Below are positions 34,452 to 44,282 of a stretch of DNA of 64,000 nt, one piece after another. The stretch is from contig NZ_JAMBOY010000003.1 of assembly GCF_023715885.1 (NCBI RefSeq), forward strand, positions 1-64,000. The letters run 5' to 3'. A program made the position numbers and the translations under genes. Position 1 is the first letter of the stretch, and every line of letters begins with the position of its first letter. The notes under the pieces were generated by a model. It saw only the letters and a list, made by a program, of their open reading frames with translations. It was not told where the DNA came from and did no database searches. The DNA is from Microbacterium hydrocarbonoxydans. GTDB lineage: Bacteria; Actinomycetota; Actinomycetes; Actinomycetales; Microbacteriaceae.

Positions 34452-35371
34452 CCCTTCACCCCTCCGGCCATGCTCGCTCCGCGCAGGAACTGTCGCTGGA
34501 ACACGAGGAACAGGACCACCGGGATGATGAGCGACAGGAACAGCGCCGCCATCTGCACGCTCAGCTCTGTCTGCGCCGCGAGGCGGGGCAGGGCCACCGA
34601 CACCGGCTGCCGATCGGGATCGGGGAGCACGAGCAGCGGCCAGAGGTAGTCCTTCCAGGAGGCCACGACCGAGAGCAGCGCGACCACGCCGAGGATCGGC
34701 TTCGACAGCGGCAGCACGATGCTCCACAGGATGCGGAGGGCGCCGGCCCCGTCGATGCGCGCCGCTTCGTACAGGTCGGCGGGGATGGACTCGAGGAACC
34801 GCGCGATGATGAGAACGTTGAACGCCGTGGCCGCCGCGGGGAGCCAGATGGCCCACGGGGTGTTCAGGAGCGAGATCCCGAGCACGGGGAGCTCCCGCAC
34901 CGTGAGGTACAGCGGAACGAGGGCGACGATGCCCGGAACGAACAGGGTGGCCAGGATCGCGCCGGACAGCAGCCTGCCCCACTTCGGCCGCAGCACCGTG
35001 ATCACGAAGGCGGCGGTGGTCGATACGACGAGCGTCGCGCCGGTCGCGCCGAGCGCGAGCACCGCGGTGTTGAGCAGGTAGTGCCCGATGCGACCCCGCT
35101 CCCAGGCGATGCCGATGTTCTCCCACTGCACGACCCCGCTCGTGAAGAACGCGAACGGCTCGCGGATGAGGTCCTGGGTGGGGGAGACCGCGGCCAGGGC
35201 GAGCCAGACGAGGGGACCGAGCCCCGCGACGAGGAGGGCGACGAGCACGAGCGTCTGCACGATCGCGAGCGTCACGCGCACGACCGGGCGACGGCGATCG
35301 GAGTCGGAGATGTTGGTGCGGGGCGCCGGTGCGGCGTCGACCGAGCGACGAGGGCGGGCGAGGGTGCTCAT
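34448..35371 (-). CDS. Sugar ABC transporter permease, MalG type
   Basis: 307 residues, six membrane segments after a basic N-terminal head of about 30 residues. The cytoplasmic EAA loop is EAARIDGAGALRILWSIVLP, the site that docks the ATPase. CUT1 (oligosaccharide) importer family. It overlaps the first permease (1-4 nt) and the epimerase. No ATPase gene is seen in the locus, so a shared multisugar ATPase (MsmK/UgpC type) encoded elsewhere is expected. Confidence 0.92.
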   Translation of the reverse strand: MSTLARPRRSVDAAPAPRTNISDSDRRRPVVRVTLAIVQTLVLVALLVAGLGPLVWLALAAVSPTQDLIREPFAFFTSGVVQWENIGIAWERGRIGHYLLNTAVLALGATGATLVVSTTAAFVITVLRPKWGRLLSGAILATLFVPGIVALVPLYLTVRELPVLGISLLNTPWAIWLPAAATAFNVLIIARFLESIPADLYEAARIDGAGALRILWSIVLPLSKPILGVVALLSVVASWKDYLWPLLVLPDPDRQPVSVALPRLAAQTELSVQMAALFLSLIIPVVLFLVFQRQFLRGASMAGGVKG

Positions 35372-36300
35372 CAGGCGCTCCAGCGGCGGGTCAGGCGGGC
35401 GTACAGGAAGGCGAAGACGCACAGCACGGCGGCGAGCAAGACGCTCAGCGCGGTCGCCGCTCCGTAGTCGACGCGGACGAAGGCGTAGTCGTAGATCGTC
35501 ATCAGCAGAGTCTTGGTGGCGCCCAGCGGGCCGCCTCCGGTGAAGAGGAAGGGCTCGGTGAAGATCTGCATCGTGCCGATGACCTGCAGCAGCAGCATCG
35601 TGCCGATGATGCCGCGCATCTGCGGCAGGGCGACGTGCCAGACGCGGCTCCAGATGCCGGCGCCGTCGAGCTCGGCCGCCTCGTAGAGCTCCGTGGGGAT
35701 GCTGGTGAGCGCGGCGATGTAGATGATGACGGCCGTGCCGGCACCCGCCCAGGTGGTCTCGAGGACGATCGACGGCATCGCGAACGCCGGAGAGGTGAGC
35801 CACGGCACCGGGCCGATGCCGATGGCGCCGAGGATGGTGTTGAAGACGCCGTCGGACGAGGGGTCGTAGAAGAACTTCCAGAGCAGGATCGCGACCACCG
35901 GCGGCACCATGACGGGCAGGTACGCGAGCGCGCTGAAGTACCAGCGGTGGCCGCGGAGCTCGGCGATGAGCACGGCGAGGGCGAGGGGAACGGGGAAGCC
36001 GAACACGATGGCGAGGAGCGTGTAGTAGACCGTGTTCATCGCGGCCTGGGGAAGCTGGGGGTCGGAGAGCACGTACGAGAAGTTCTCGATGCCGACCCAC
36101 TGCGCGTCCTGGCCGGGGGTGACGTTCTGCACGCTCATCACGAGCGACGAGACGATGGGACCCCACGAGAAGTACAGGTAGACGAGGATCGCGGGGGCCG
36201 CGATGCCGAGGGCGACGAGTCCGGGGCGCAGGCGGCGCCAGCGACGGGTGGTCGCGGTCGGCGCGGAGCCGGTGCGACCGTGGGAGCGGTTCTGGAACAT
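35371..36300 (-). CDS. Sugar ABC transporter permease, MalF/UgpA type
   Basis: 309 residues with six membrane segments and the EAA loop ELYEAAELDGAGIWSRVWHV. The N-terminal head (MFQNRSHGRTGSAPTATTRR) is basic and cytoplasmic. It pairs with the MalG-type permease that follows directly. It lies 76 nt after the binding-protein gene, across a strong hairpin at 36320-36351 that would leave the binding protein more abundant than the permeases. Confidence 0.92.
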   Translation of the reverse strand: MFQNRSHGRTGSAPTATTRRWRRLRPGLVALGIAAPAILVYLYFSWGPIVSSLVMSVQNVTPGQDAQWVGIENFSYVLSDPQLPQAAMNTVYYTLLAIVFGFPVPLALAVLIAELRGHRWYFSALAYLPVMVPPVVAILLWKFFYDPSSDGVFNTILGAIGIGPVPWLTSPAFAMPSIVLETTWAGAGTAVIIYIAALTSIPTELYEAAELDGAGIWSRVWHVALPQMRGIIGTMLLLQVIGTMQIFTEPFLFTGGGPLGATKTLLMTIYDYAFVRVDYGAATALSVLLAAVLCVFAFLYARLTRRWSA

Positions 36301-36319
36301 CTGTTCTCCGGACGGGAGG

Positions 36320-36351
36320 GATCGGGGCGGGAGCGGTGTCCCGCCCCGATC
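36320..36351. terminator. Attenuating hairpin between binding-protein and permease genes
   Basis: GATCGGGGCGGGA (36320-36332) pairs perfectly over 13 bp with TCCCGCCCCGATC (36339-36351), loop 6 nt, with no T-run. It is placed as in many CUT1 operons to reduce read-through into the permeases or protect the 3' end of the binding-protein message. Confidence 0.65.
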
Positions 36352-36376
36352 GCGGTGGGGTGTGGCGACCGGACGG

Positions 36377-37741
36377 TCAGCGGCCGAGGCGGCCCTGGAC
36401 GTCGGTCTGCGCCTTCTCGAGCAGCGCCGAGATGTCGGCGTTCTCGTCGGTGAGCACGGCCTGGATCACGCCGTCGAGAGCTCCGTAGACCTCCTGAGCG
36501 TTGTTCACCGGCTCGGGGACGATCGGGATCTCGGTCGACGCCTCGAGGTACGGCGTGAAGTTGTCCGACGGGACGTTGATGTAGTCGGCGATCCACTCGA
36601 AGTAGGTGTCGTAGGCGTCGGTGTTGACGACCGCGAGTCCGGGCAGACCCGTCACAGAGCCGGCCTCGTTCGACGCCTTCGCGTCGGCGACCGCGACGTC
36701 CTGGTCGAAGTAGCGCTCGAGGTAGAAGAACTTGATCCACTTCACCGCGGCGGCCTTCTCCTCCTCCGAGGCGTCCGGCTTCACGATCTGCACGCTGCCG
36801 CCGGACAGGGTGCCGTTGACACCGCCGTCCTGCGGCATCCCGCCGATGCCGAAGTCCTCGGCCGGCAGCTTCAGGTTCTGCACGACGCCGTAGTAGCGGT
36901 CGGTCGCGGCGATCATCATGCCGATCTTGCCCGCGGCGAAGTCCTGCCCCTGGGTGTCCATGTCGTACAGCGTGTTCGCGGGCAGGGTGCCGTCTTCGAA
37001 GCGCATGGCGTGCAGCAGTTCGAGGGCGTCGGTCGACGGGGTGTCGTCGAACGTCGCCTCGCTGCCGTCCTCGTTCTCTATGGTGCCGCCGAACGAGTAC
37101 GTGATGCCGCTGAACTGCCATCCACCGGTGTTGGCGGTGGTGAGGGCGGAGAATCCGGCCGCGCCGGTCTTCTCGGTGATCTGCTTCGCGGCCTCGCGCA
37201 CCTCATCCCACGTCGTGGGCGGGGCGTCGGGATCGAGGCCGGCCGCGGTGAACAGCGAGCGGTTGTAGACGAGCCCGAACGAGTACGCGTTGGTGGGGAC
37301 GGCGTAGACCTTGCCGTCGGCGTCCGAGGCGAGGTCGAGGATGGTGGGGTTCAACGAGTCGAGCAGGTCCTCCGCGCGGAGGGCATCGGTGATGTCCGCC
37401 GCCTGGCCGCGCTTGATGAGACCCTGCGGCTCGGTGAGCGGGACGCTGAGGACGTCGGGGAGCGAGCCGCCGGCGGCGAGGGCCTGGAACGTGCTCGCGT
37501 CGTAGCCGGTCTCGACCGCTTCGACGTCGATCTCGGGGTTGGCCTCCTCGAAGGCGGCGACGCGCTCGTCGAAGTATTCGCGGTCCTCGGGGCGGTCCGC
37601 CGAGGGGCGGTCGCCGACCTGGATCGTGATCTGACCGTCCGAGCCCGAGTCGGGCGACGGGTCGGACGAGCAGGCGGCGAGACCGGCGGCCAGGCCGCCG
37701 ATGGCGACGAGAGCCGCGGCAGCGCGGATGCGCTTCGTCAT
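36377..37741 (-). CDS. Sugar ABC transporter substrate-binding lipoprotein
   Basis: 454 residues. The signal peptide ends at lipobox LAAC (Cys24), followed by SSDPSPDSGSDGQ, a linker to the membrane. The two-lobe cluster D-I/CUT1 binding fold is shown by VPTNAYSFGLVYNRSLFTAA, PPTTWDEVREAAKQI and FAAGKIGMMIAATDRYYG. It binds the oligosaccharide delivered by the extracellular glycosidases. First gene of the minus-strand sugar operon, divergent from the 1163-residue glycosidase. Confidence 0.92.
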   Translation of the reverse strand: MTKRIRAAAALVAIGGLAAGLAACSSDPSPDSGSDGQITIQVGDRPSADRPEDREYFDERVAAFEEANPEIDVEAVETGYDASTFQALAAGGSLPDVLSVPLTEPQGLIKRGQAADITDALRAEDLLDSLNPTILDLASDADGKVYAVPTNAYSFGLVYNRSLFTAAGLDPDAPPTTWDEVREAAKQITEKTGAAGFSALTTANTGGWQFSGITYSFGGTIENEDGSEATFDDTPSTDALELLHAMRFEDGTLPANTLYDMDTQGQDFAAGKIGMMIAATDRYYGVVQNLKLPAEDFGIGGMPQDGGVNGTLSGGSVQIVKPDASEEEKAAAVKWIKFFYLERYFDQDVAVADAKASNEAGSVTGLPGLAVVNTDAYDTYFEWIADYINVPSDNFTPYLEASTEIPIVPEPVNNAQEVYGALDGVIQAVLTDENADISALLEKAQTDVQGRLGR

Positions 37742-37962
37742 GGGAACTCCTTCGTTCGGGTGGTGCTGCTGTGCGGGAAAAGCGATTGCTCTACCGATGT
37801 CTACCAGGTGAGGTGCCGGTTCGTCAAAGCCAATCTTAACGACCGGCGGGAGCCGCGTTGACGGGCGTCTCGATGCTTGACAAGACTCCGTAACTGTCGC
37901 AAGGATGCCGTGAGGCAACCGATTTCCCCATTTCATCGACCTTGGCTCGAAGAGGAGACAGA
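37742..37962. promoter_or_regulatory. Divergent promoter region of the carbohydrate locus
   Basis: The 221 nt separate the binding-protein gene (minus) from the anchored glycosidase (plus). AAGCGATTGCTC (37780-37791) is a near-palindrome of LacI-operator character, 39 nt from the binding-protein start. A second AT-richer stretch (AAGCCAATCTTAACG, about 37828-37842) could be another site. TTGACA at 37874-37879 reads as a -35 toward the plus-strand gene. AGAGGAGA just before 37963 is the ribosome binding site. Confidence 0.5.
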
Positions 37963-40900
37963 GTGAGATCACGCACACCCCGGTCGTCGCGCAGCACGCG
38001 CCGCCGATCGCTGACCCTGGGCGGAGCGCTCATCGCGGTGGGCGCCCTCGCGCTCCCCGTGGCGGCTGTCGCCGCCGACACGACGATCGGCGTGGAGGAC
38101 CTGGCCGGCTGGTCTGCCTCCGCCTTCGACGGCTCGACCGTGTCGCCGAGCACACCTCGAGCGGCGGACCGCGGCCACACCGGCTCGTCGTCGGTCGAGG
38201 TGCTGCTCGACACCGCGGTGCGCGGCACCGACAGCTGGGAGATGGCCGCCCGCACGCTCGGCGGCGTCGACCTCGACTCGGCCTCCTTCTGGATCGACGC
38301 CGAGAACCTGCACACGATCGGCGTGCAGCTCGTCGACGCCACGGGGCAGACGCATCAGACCTTCCTGCCCGTGCCGGACGTGGACGGCTGGCAGGAGATC
38401 ACGCTCGCCTCGCCCACCGACGACCCCAGCCACGGCGCCTGGGGCGGGGCGGCCGATGGACAGTGGCACGGCCCGGCGCAGCAGATCGGCTTCGTCGTGA
38501 ACGCCTGGGCACGCCCGGACGCCACGTCGGCCACCGCCCGCGCGCTGATCGATGACATCGCGATCAGCGCCGCCGACGTGACCCCCGGGTTCACCCTGTC
38601 GGTCGGCGCCTTCGGCAACCTCTTCACCGACGGGGATGCCGTCGCGCTGCCCTACGAGACGACCGCCGACACCGTCGCCTGGCGGACCACCGCGGCCGAC
38701 GGCCGCGTGGTGGACACCGGGCAGGAACCCGCCGACGGCTCGCTCGACCTCGGAACCCTCGGCCGCGGCTGGTACAGCCTCACGGTCGACGCCCTCGACG
38801 AGGGCACGCGCATCGGCGGGGCGCAGACGACGGTGGCCGTGCTCGCCGAGACCGACGTCGCCGAAAGCGCCGACGGCCGGTTCGGAGCCGTGACCCATTA
38901 CGGTCAGCACCGCGACTTCGCCTCGATGCCCGCGCTGGCCGTCGGCGGGATCGCCCAGTTCCGCGACGAGCCGTACTGGAGCGACGTCGAGAAGACGCCC
39001 GGCGTCTACGACTGGTCGGTCGCCCGCGCGGAGTTCCTCGATCAGGCCCGCGCCACCGGCACGCGCCCGTTGCTGCTCGCCGGCTACGGCAACCCGTTGT
39101 ACGACGGTGGTGACGGACCCGTGAGCGCGGAGGCCGTCGCGGCCTACTCGGCCTACGCGGCCGAGATGGCGACGGAGTTCGGCGACATGGCCTCGGGCAT
39201 CGAGATCTGGAACGAGTGGGACCTCGGACTCGGGGGCAACACCAATGTCGCGCCCGAGCACTACGTGAACCTGCTGAAGTCGGCGTCGCCGGCGGTCAAG
39301 GCGGTCGACCCCGACCTGCCCGTCATCGGACCGGCCATCGCGAACCTCAACACCGACTGGCTCGAGAGAACCTTCCGCCTCGGCGCGCTGGACTACCTCG
39401 ACGGCATCGTGCTGCACCCCTACAGCTACCCGGTAGGGGCCGAGGCCCTCGACGAGACGCTGACCCGCATCGATGCGCTCGTGCGCGAGTACAACGACGG
39501 CGAGTCCCTCCCGCTGTGGATCACCGAGCACGGCTGGCCGACGGGGACGAACGCCCGCGCGGTCGACGAGCAGACCCAGGCGGCGAACATCGCGAAGTCG
39601 GCGGTGATCACCGCGCTGCACGACGTCGAGCGCTACTACGTCTACGACCTCGTGAACGACGGCGTGGATGCCGCAGAGACCGAGGAGAACTTCGGCTTGC
39701 TGCACGCCGCGAACGACCCGCTGGGCGCGTACACGCCGAAGCCCGCCTTCGTGAGCTACTCGACGGCTGCCGACGTGCTGGCCGGAGCGCACGCCGCAAC
39801 CCGCGACACGTCGATCGCCGACCTGTGGAACGTCGGATTCGAGACCCCCGGCGGTCCGGTGCGCGCGCTCTGGGCGACGTCGCCGCGGGCTGTCACCGTA
39901 GCGCTCCAGGGCGACGTGACCGTGACCGACATGTACGGATCCTCCCGGGTCGTGCAGGCCGGCGCCGGCTCGGAACTCGTGATCGACCTGCGTCAGGGGC
40001 CCGTGTACCTGCAGGGCGCCGTCACGGGTGTGACCGCGTCGACCACCGCGCTCACGCTCGACCCCGCGTACCTCGGGCAGCCGATCGCGGCGCACTGGAG
40101 CATCGACAACGCCACGTCGAGCACTGAGGGCGCGTACCGCCTCGTGTTCCCCGACGGGCAGGAGGTCGCGCAGACGGTGGCCGCAGGTCAGGTCGGAACG
40201 GTGGACTTCGCGCTGCCCGCCGCCACGGCGCTCGGGCAGCACGTGGTCGTCGGCGACCTGTACCGCGGCAGCACGCTGCTCGGCTCGCTCACGGCGACCA
40301 CGACCGTCAGCGAACCGGTCACCCTCACAGGAGCCCAGAGCATCGACTCCGACGGCGGGTCCGTGCTGCGCCTCACGCTGACCAACGCCTCGGACGAGTC
40401 CGTGACCGTCGACCGCCTGACGTCGGTGCTCGGCGGAGCCACCACGACGCAGGCCGAGCAGGAGGAGGTCGCCGCGCACGAGTCGCTCATCGTCGACATC
40501 GCGCTCGACGGCATCACCGCGCGCACGACGTGGACGGCATCCGCACTCGTCGGGGGGCGCGAGCTCACGGCATCCGGCGCTGTCGCCCCGCTCGCCGTGG
40601 ACGAGGCGCTCGGCGCCGCGCACCGCACGATCACGGTCGACGGCGTGCTGGACGACCTCGACGATCTCACCCCGGTGGTGCTGGAGGGGCAGACCGGAGG
40701 GCTGCTCGCCGCGTTCTCGGCGTCGACGGACCAGTCCGCTCGGTTCTGGTACACGTGGGACGAGGACAACCTCTACGTGAGCATCGAGGTGCTCGACGAC
40801 GTGCACGACCAGCCGGCCGCCGGCTCGAACATCTGGCAGGGCGACTCGGTCCAGTTCACGGTCGCGGCCGGTGCACCGGGCGCGGCGACGACCTGGCACG

Positions 40901-41454
40901 AGCTCGGGATGGCCCTGACTCCCGCCGGTCCGCAGCTCTACCGCTGGCTCGCCGCCGGCGATGCCGCAGGCACGGTCGCCGGCTCTCAGGTCGCGGTGGT
41001 CCGTGACGAGGCTGCGCAGACCACGGTCTACGAGGCGGCAGTGCCGTGGGTGCGGCTCACCGGTGTCGATCCGTCCTCGGCTCTGCTCAGCAGCGCGCTC
41101 ATCGTCAACGAGGCAGACGGCGCGGGACGTGACGGGTACCTGTCGTGGGGCGGCGGCATCGCGGGCGAGAAGGACTCTGCCGAGTTCCTGCCCGTGCGCC
41201 TGCTCACCGCCGACGTCGACCTCGGCACGGCCGGTCCCGGCACCGGCAACGGCAACGGAACCGGCACGGGCAGCGGCTCGGGCGGAGCAATGAGCGGTGC
41301 CGCGACCGGCGCAGCGGCAGGCGATCCGCTCGCTGGCACCGGCGGTGCGCTGCCGATCGCGCTGGTCGTGCTCGGTCTCGCGCTCGCGGCGGGCGGGTAT
41401 CTGCTCGTCGTGCGGCGCCGAGTCGCCGTGAGCGAACGCGACCGCGTCGCATGA
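37963..41454 (+). CDS. Wall-anchored GH-A clan glycosidase with CBM9-like domain
   Basis: 1163 residues from GTG 37963 (AGAGGAGA upstream). Signal peptide 1-38 with an arginine-rich head. A beta-sandwich domain (about 40-220) precedes a TIM barrel (about 300-600), whose acid/base is Glu418 (GIEIWNEWDLG) and nucleophile Glu522 (LWITEHGWP), a GH39/GH-A pattern. Ig-like linkers follow, then a CBM9/DOMON-like carbohydrate module at about 883-1083 (TVDGVLDDLDDLTPVVLEG, NLYVSIEVLDDVHDQP). After a GNGNGTGTGSGSGG linker come LAGTG (1123-1127), a membrane helix and a basic tail, the arrangement recognised by class E sortases (LAxTG). Surface degradation of a plant or microbial glycan is likely; the exact bond is unknown. 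Confidence 0.85.
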   Translation: MRSRTPRSSRSTRRRSLTLGGALIAVGALALPVAAVAADTTIGVEDLAGWSASAFDGSTVSPSTPRAADRGHTGSSSVEVLLDTAVRGTDSWEMAARTLGGVDLDSASFWIDAENLHTIGVQLVDATGQTHQTFLPVPDVDGWQEITLASPTDDPSHGAWGGAADGQWHGPAQQIGFVVNAWARPDATSATARALIDDIAISAADVTPGFTLSVGAFGNLFTDGDAVALPYETTADTVAWRTTAADGRVVDTGQEPADGSLDLGTLGRGWYSLTVDALDEGTRIGGAQTTVAVLAETDVAESADGRFGAVTHYGQHRDFASMPALAVGGIAQFRDEPYWSDVEKTPGVYDWSVARAEFLDQARATGTRPLLLAGYGNPLYDGGDGPVSAEAVAAYSAYAAEMATEFGDMASGIEIWNEWDLGLGGNTNVAPEHYVNLLKSASPAVKAVDPDLPVIGPAIANLNTDWLERTFRLGALDYLDGIVLHPYSYPVGAEALDETLTRIDALVREYNDGESLPLWITEHGWPTGTNARAVDEQTQAANIAKSAVITALHDVERYYVYDLVNDGVDAAETEENFGLLHAANDPLGAYTPKPAFVSYSTAADVLAGAHAATRDTSIADLWNVGFETPGGPVRALWATSPRAVTVALQGDVTVTDMYGSSRVVQAGAGSELVIDLRQGPVYLQGAVTGVTASTTALTLDPAYLGQPIAAHWSIDNATSSTEGAYRLVFPDGQEVAQTVAAGQVGTVDFALPAATALGQHVVVGDLYRGSTLLGSLTATTTVSEPVTLTGAQSIDSDGGSVLRLTLTNASDESVTVDRLTSVLGGATTTQAEQEEVAAHESLIVDIALDGITARTTWTASALVGGRELTASGAVAPLAVDEALGAAHRTITVDGVLDDLDDLTPVVLEGQTGGLLAAFSASTDQSARFWYTWDEDNLYVSIEVLDDVHDQPAAGSNIWQGDSVQFTVAAGAPGAATTWHELGMALTPAGPQLYRWLAAGDAAGTVAGSQVAVVRDEAAQTTVYEAAVPWVRLTGVDPSSALLSSALIVNEADGAGRDGYLSWGGGIAGEKDSAEFLPVRLLTADVDLGTAGPGTGNGNGTGTGSGSGGAMSGAATGAAAGDPLAGTGGALPIALVVLGLALAAGGYLLVVRRRVAVSERDRVA

Positions 41455-44270
41455 GGCCCGTCCGCGTCACCGGCGTGCGGATCGGCCGCCGCCGGGACGC
41501 GGCGGTCGCCTCTTCGCCGACGCCGCCCGTCTCCTGGACGGTCGAGGCGCCCTCTGACTGGCGGGCGCAGGCAGCGGCGCTGCGCCTCGACGGCGGGACG
41601 GAGCACCGGATCGGACCCGACCCGGTGCTCCGCCCCTGGCCGTTCGCACCGCTGACAGCCGGGCACGGTGCGGAGCACCGGCTCGAGGTCAGGGTGCAGG
41701 GGGAGGACGGCGCATGGTCGGAGTGGAGCGAACCGCTGCGGTTCAGCGAGGCCTTCCTCGTCGGAGGGTGGTCGGCGCCGCTGCTGCGGCATCCGAGCCC
41801 CGGCGGGCCCGCTGCACCGCTGTTCCTGCGTCGCGAGGTGCGGCTGCCTTCCGACGTCGTGGGTGCCACGCTCGTCACGACCGCTCAGGGAGTGCACCGG
41901 GTGTTCGTGAACGGCGTCGAGGTCGACGACCACGTGCTCAAGCCCGGGTGGACCTCGTACCGCGACCGCCTCGCCGCGACCGTCACCGACGTCACGACTC
42001 TGCTGACAGGAGGCGCTGCCGCCGTGATCGCGGTGGAGGCCGCCGGCGGCTGGTTCACCGAGCGGTACGGGTTCGGCCCGAACGCGGCACGCTTCTACGG
42101 CGACCAGGCGGGGGTGTCGGTGCGGCTGCTGCTGCGCCATGCCGACGGACGGTCGTCCGAGATCGACTCATCCGAGTGGACCGTCGACCCCGACCCGCCC
42201 CTCGTCGCGAGCGGTCTCTATGCCGGCGAGGACTGGGACGCGCGGCGGGAGAAGGCCGGCTGGATGCGGGTCGGGTTCGACGATTCCGCGTGGCTGCCCG
42301 CTCAGCTCGGCGCCTTCCCCGCCGACGTCGCCGTCGAGGTCATCGACGTGGAGCCCGTGCGGCGGACCGCCCACGTCACGCCGGTGTCGGTGCAGCAGGA
42401 CCCGCACGGCGACACCGCCGTCGTCGACTTCGGTCAGAACCTCGTCGGCCGGCTGCGGCTGTGGATCGATGCGGCGGACGGCGCTGCGGTCACGCTGCGG
42501 CATGCGGAGATCCTCCAGGACGGCGCCCTGGCGACGAGGGCGCTGCGTGCGGCCACCGCCACCGACCGGTTCATCGGCGACGGCTCGGGGAGGCGGGAGG
42601 TCGAGCCCGCGTTCGCGGTGCACGGATTCCGATATGCCGAGATCAGCGGCCTCTCGGGGCCGCTTGCGGCGGGCGACGTCCGGGCGGTCGTCCTCGGCAG
42701 CGACGTGCGCCGCACGGGGTGGTTCACCTCCTCCGACCCGATGCTGAACCGTCTGCACGAGAACGTCGTGTGGAGCCTGCGCGGCAACCTGCTCTCGGTG
42801 CCGACCGACTGTCCGCAGCGCGACGAGCGACTGGGGTGGACGGGCGATGCGCAGGTCTTCGCACCCGCCGCGGCCTCTCTCTTCGACGTCGACGCGTTCT
42901 TCGGGGCCTGGCTCGACGACCTCGCTCTCGAGCAGCGGCGCAGCGACGGGGTCGTGCCGACCGTCGTGCCCGACCCGCTCGGCGCGTTCAGCGCCGTCGC
43001 GGCGGCCGGATGGGGGGATGCCGTGACCACCGTGCCCGCGCTCCTCGCCGAGCGGTACGGCGATGCGGACCTGCGGCGCCGGCTCGCCCCCGCGATGCGT
43101 GACTGGGTCGACGCGTGCGAGCGGCTGGCGACGACCGACGGACTGTGGGAGAGCGGCTTCCAGTACGGGGACTGGCTCGACCCGACCGCGACGCGACCGG
43201 ACAAGGCCAAGACGGATGCCGGACTCGTCGCCGGCGCGTACCGGGTGCGGTCGGCGCGGCTCGCCGGACAGGCTCTGCGCGTCGCCGGGGACGACGTGGG
43301 GGCGGCGGAGGCCGACCGCATCGCGGCGCGCGCGACCGCCGCGTTCCAGGCGGCCTACCTCACCCCGTCCGGCCGTCTCATGTCGGATGCGCCGACCGCG
43401 TATGCGCTTGTCCTCGCGTTCCACCTCGCGCCGCCCGAGCTGCGGCCCGCGCTCGGCATCCGCCTCGCGTTCCTGCTCCGCGCCGGAGGCTACCGGCTCG
43501 CGACGGGTTTTCTCGGCACGCCGCTCGTGCTCGACGCCCTGCTCGACAGCGGCCAGGAGCTCGCCGCCGAGAGGCTGCTGTTCCAGACCGTCTGCCCGTC
43601 GTGGCTGTATCCCGTGACGATGGGCGCGACCACCGTCTGGGAGCGGCCGGACGCGGTGCGCCCCGACGGCACTCTGCACCCCTCGGGCATGGTGTCGCTC
43701 AACCACTGCGCGTTCGGGGCGGTGGCCGACGTGCTGCATCGCCGGATCGGCGGGCTCGCGTCTTCGGAGCCGGGATACCGCAGGATGCGCATCAGCCTAT
43801 GGATCCCGTCGGTGCTCGATCACGCGGAAGTGGTGCAGGAGACACCCCTCGGTCGGGCACGCGTGCGCTGGGAGCGAGGCGGCGACGGCATCCGCGTGTC
43901 GGCGGAGGTGCCTCCGGGCGCGCGCGCCGATGTCCTGCTGCGCGACCGGCCGACGTTCGACGTGGGCGCCGGCCGTCACGAGTGGCTGGTGCAGGCGCCC
44001 CCGAGGCCGCCGTCCGACATCGGATCGGGCGTCGACGCCGACCTCGCGGCTCTCGCCGACGCCCCGGGCGTGTGCGGTCTCGTGTCGCGCATCCTGGCGG
44101 ACCACTCACCCGAGATCTCGGCGGAGTTCGAGGCGTACATCCGGTGGGTGCCGGGTCGTTCCCTGCGTCCCGAACTCATTGCGGTGTCGGCTCCGCCGGA
44201 GCTGATCGAGAGGGTGGATGCTGCGCTGCGCGGCATCGCTGACGGACGATCTTCGAAAAGAATCCCCTAG
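41451..44270 (+). CDS. Alpha-L-rhamnosidase, GH78 family
   Basis: 939 residues from ATG 41451, overlapping the stop of the anchored glycosidase (ATGA). No signal peptide, so it is cytoplasmic. N-terminal beta domains include WFTERYGFGPNAARFYGDQA. The (alpha/alpha)6 catalytic core carries the hallmark SVPTDCPQRDERLGWTGDAQ (Asp458, Glu459) and the base Glu731 in TTVWERPD, followed by LNHCAFGAVADVLHR. It releases terminal L-rhamnose from imported oligosaccharides, tying the whole locus to a rhamnose-containing polymer. The C-terminal 110 residues, after the usual GH78 beta domain, are less conserved. Confidence 0.9.
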   Translation: MRPVRVTGVRIGRRRDAAVASSPTPPVSWTVEAPSDWRAQAAALRLDGGTEHRIGPDPVLRPWPFAPLTAGHGAEHRLEVRVQGEDGAWSEWSEPLRFSEAFLVGGWSAPLLRHPSPGGPAAPLFLRREVRLPSDVVGATLVTTAQGVHRVFVNGVEVDDHVLKPGWTSYRDRLAATVTDVTTLLTGGAAAVIAVEAAGGWFTERYGFGPNAARFYGDQAGVSVRLLLRHADGRSSEIDSSEWTVDPDPPLVASGLYAGEDWDARREKAGWMRVGFDDSAWLPAQLGAFPADVAVEVIDVEPVRRTAHVTPVSVQQDPHGDTAVVDFGQNLVGRLRLWIDAADGAAVTLRHAEILQDGALATRALRAATATDRFIGDGSGRREVEPAFAVHGFRYAEISGLSGPLAAGDVRAVVLGSDVRRTGWFTSSDPMLNRLHENVVWSLRGNLLSVPTDCPQRDERLGWTGDAQVFAPAAASLFDVDAFFGAWLDDLALEQRRSDGVVPTVVPDPLGAFSAVAAAGWGDAVTTVPALLAERYGDADLRRRLAPAMRDWVDACERLATTDGLWESGFQYGDWLDPTATRPDKAKTDAGLVAGAYRVRSARLAGQALRVAGDDVGAAEADRIAARATAAFQAAYLTPSGRLMSDAPTAYALVLAFHLAPPELRPALGIRLAFLLRAGGYRLATGFLGTPLVLDALLDSGQELAAERLLFQTVCPSWLYPVTMGATTVWERPDAVRPDGTLHPSGMVSLNHCAFGAVADVLHRRIGGLASSEPGYRRMRISLWIPSVLDHAEVVQETPLGRARVRWERGGDGIRVSAEVPPGARADVLLRDRPTFDVGAGRHEWLVQAPPRPPSDIGSGVDADLAALADAPGVCGLVSRILADHSPEISAEFEAYIRWVPGRSLRPELIAVSAPPELIERVDAALRGIADGRSSKRIP

Positions 44271-44282
44271 CTCGTAACTTAT

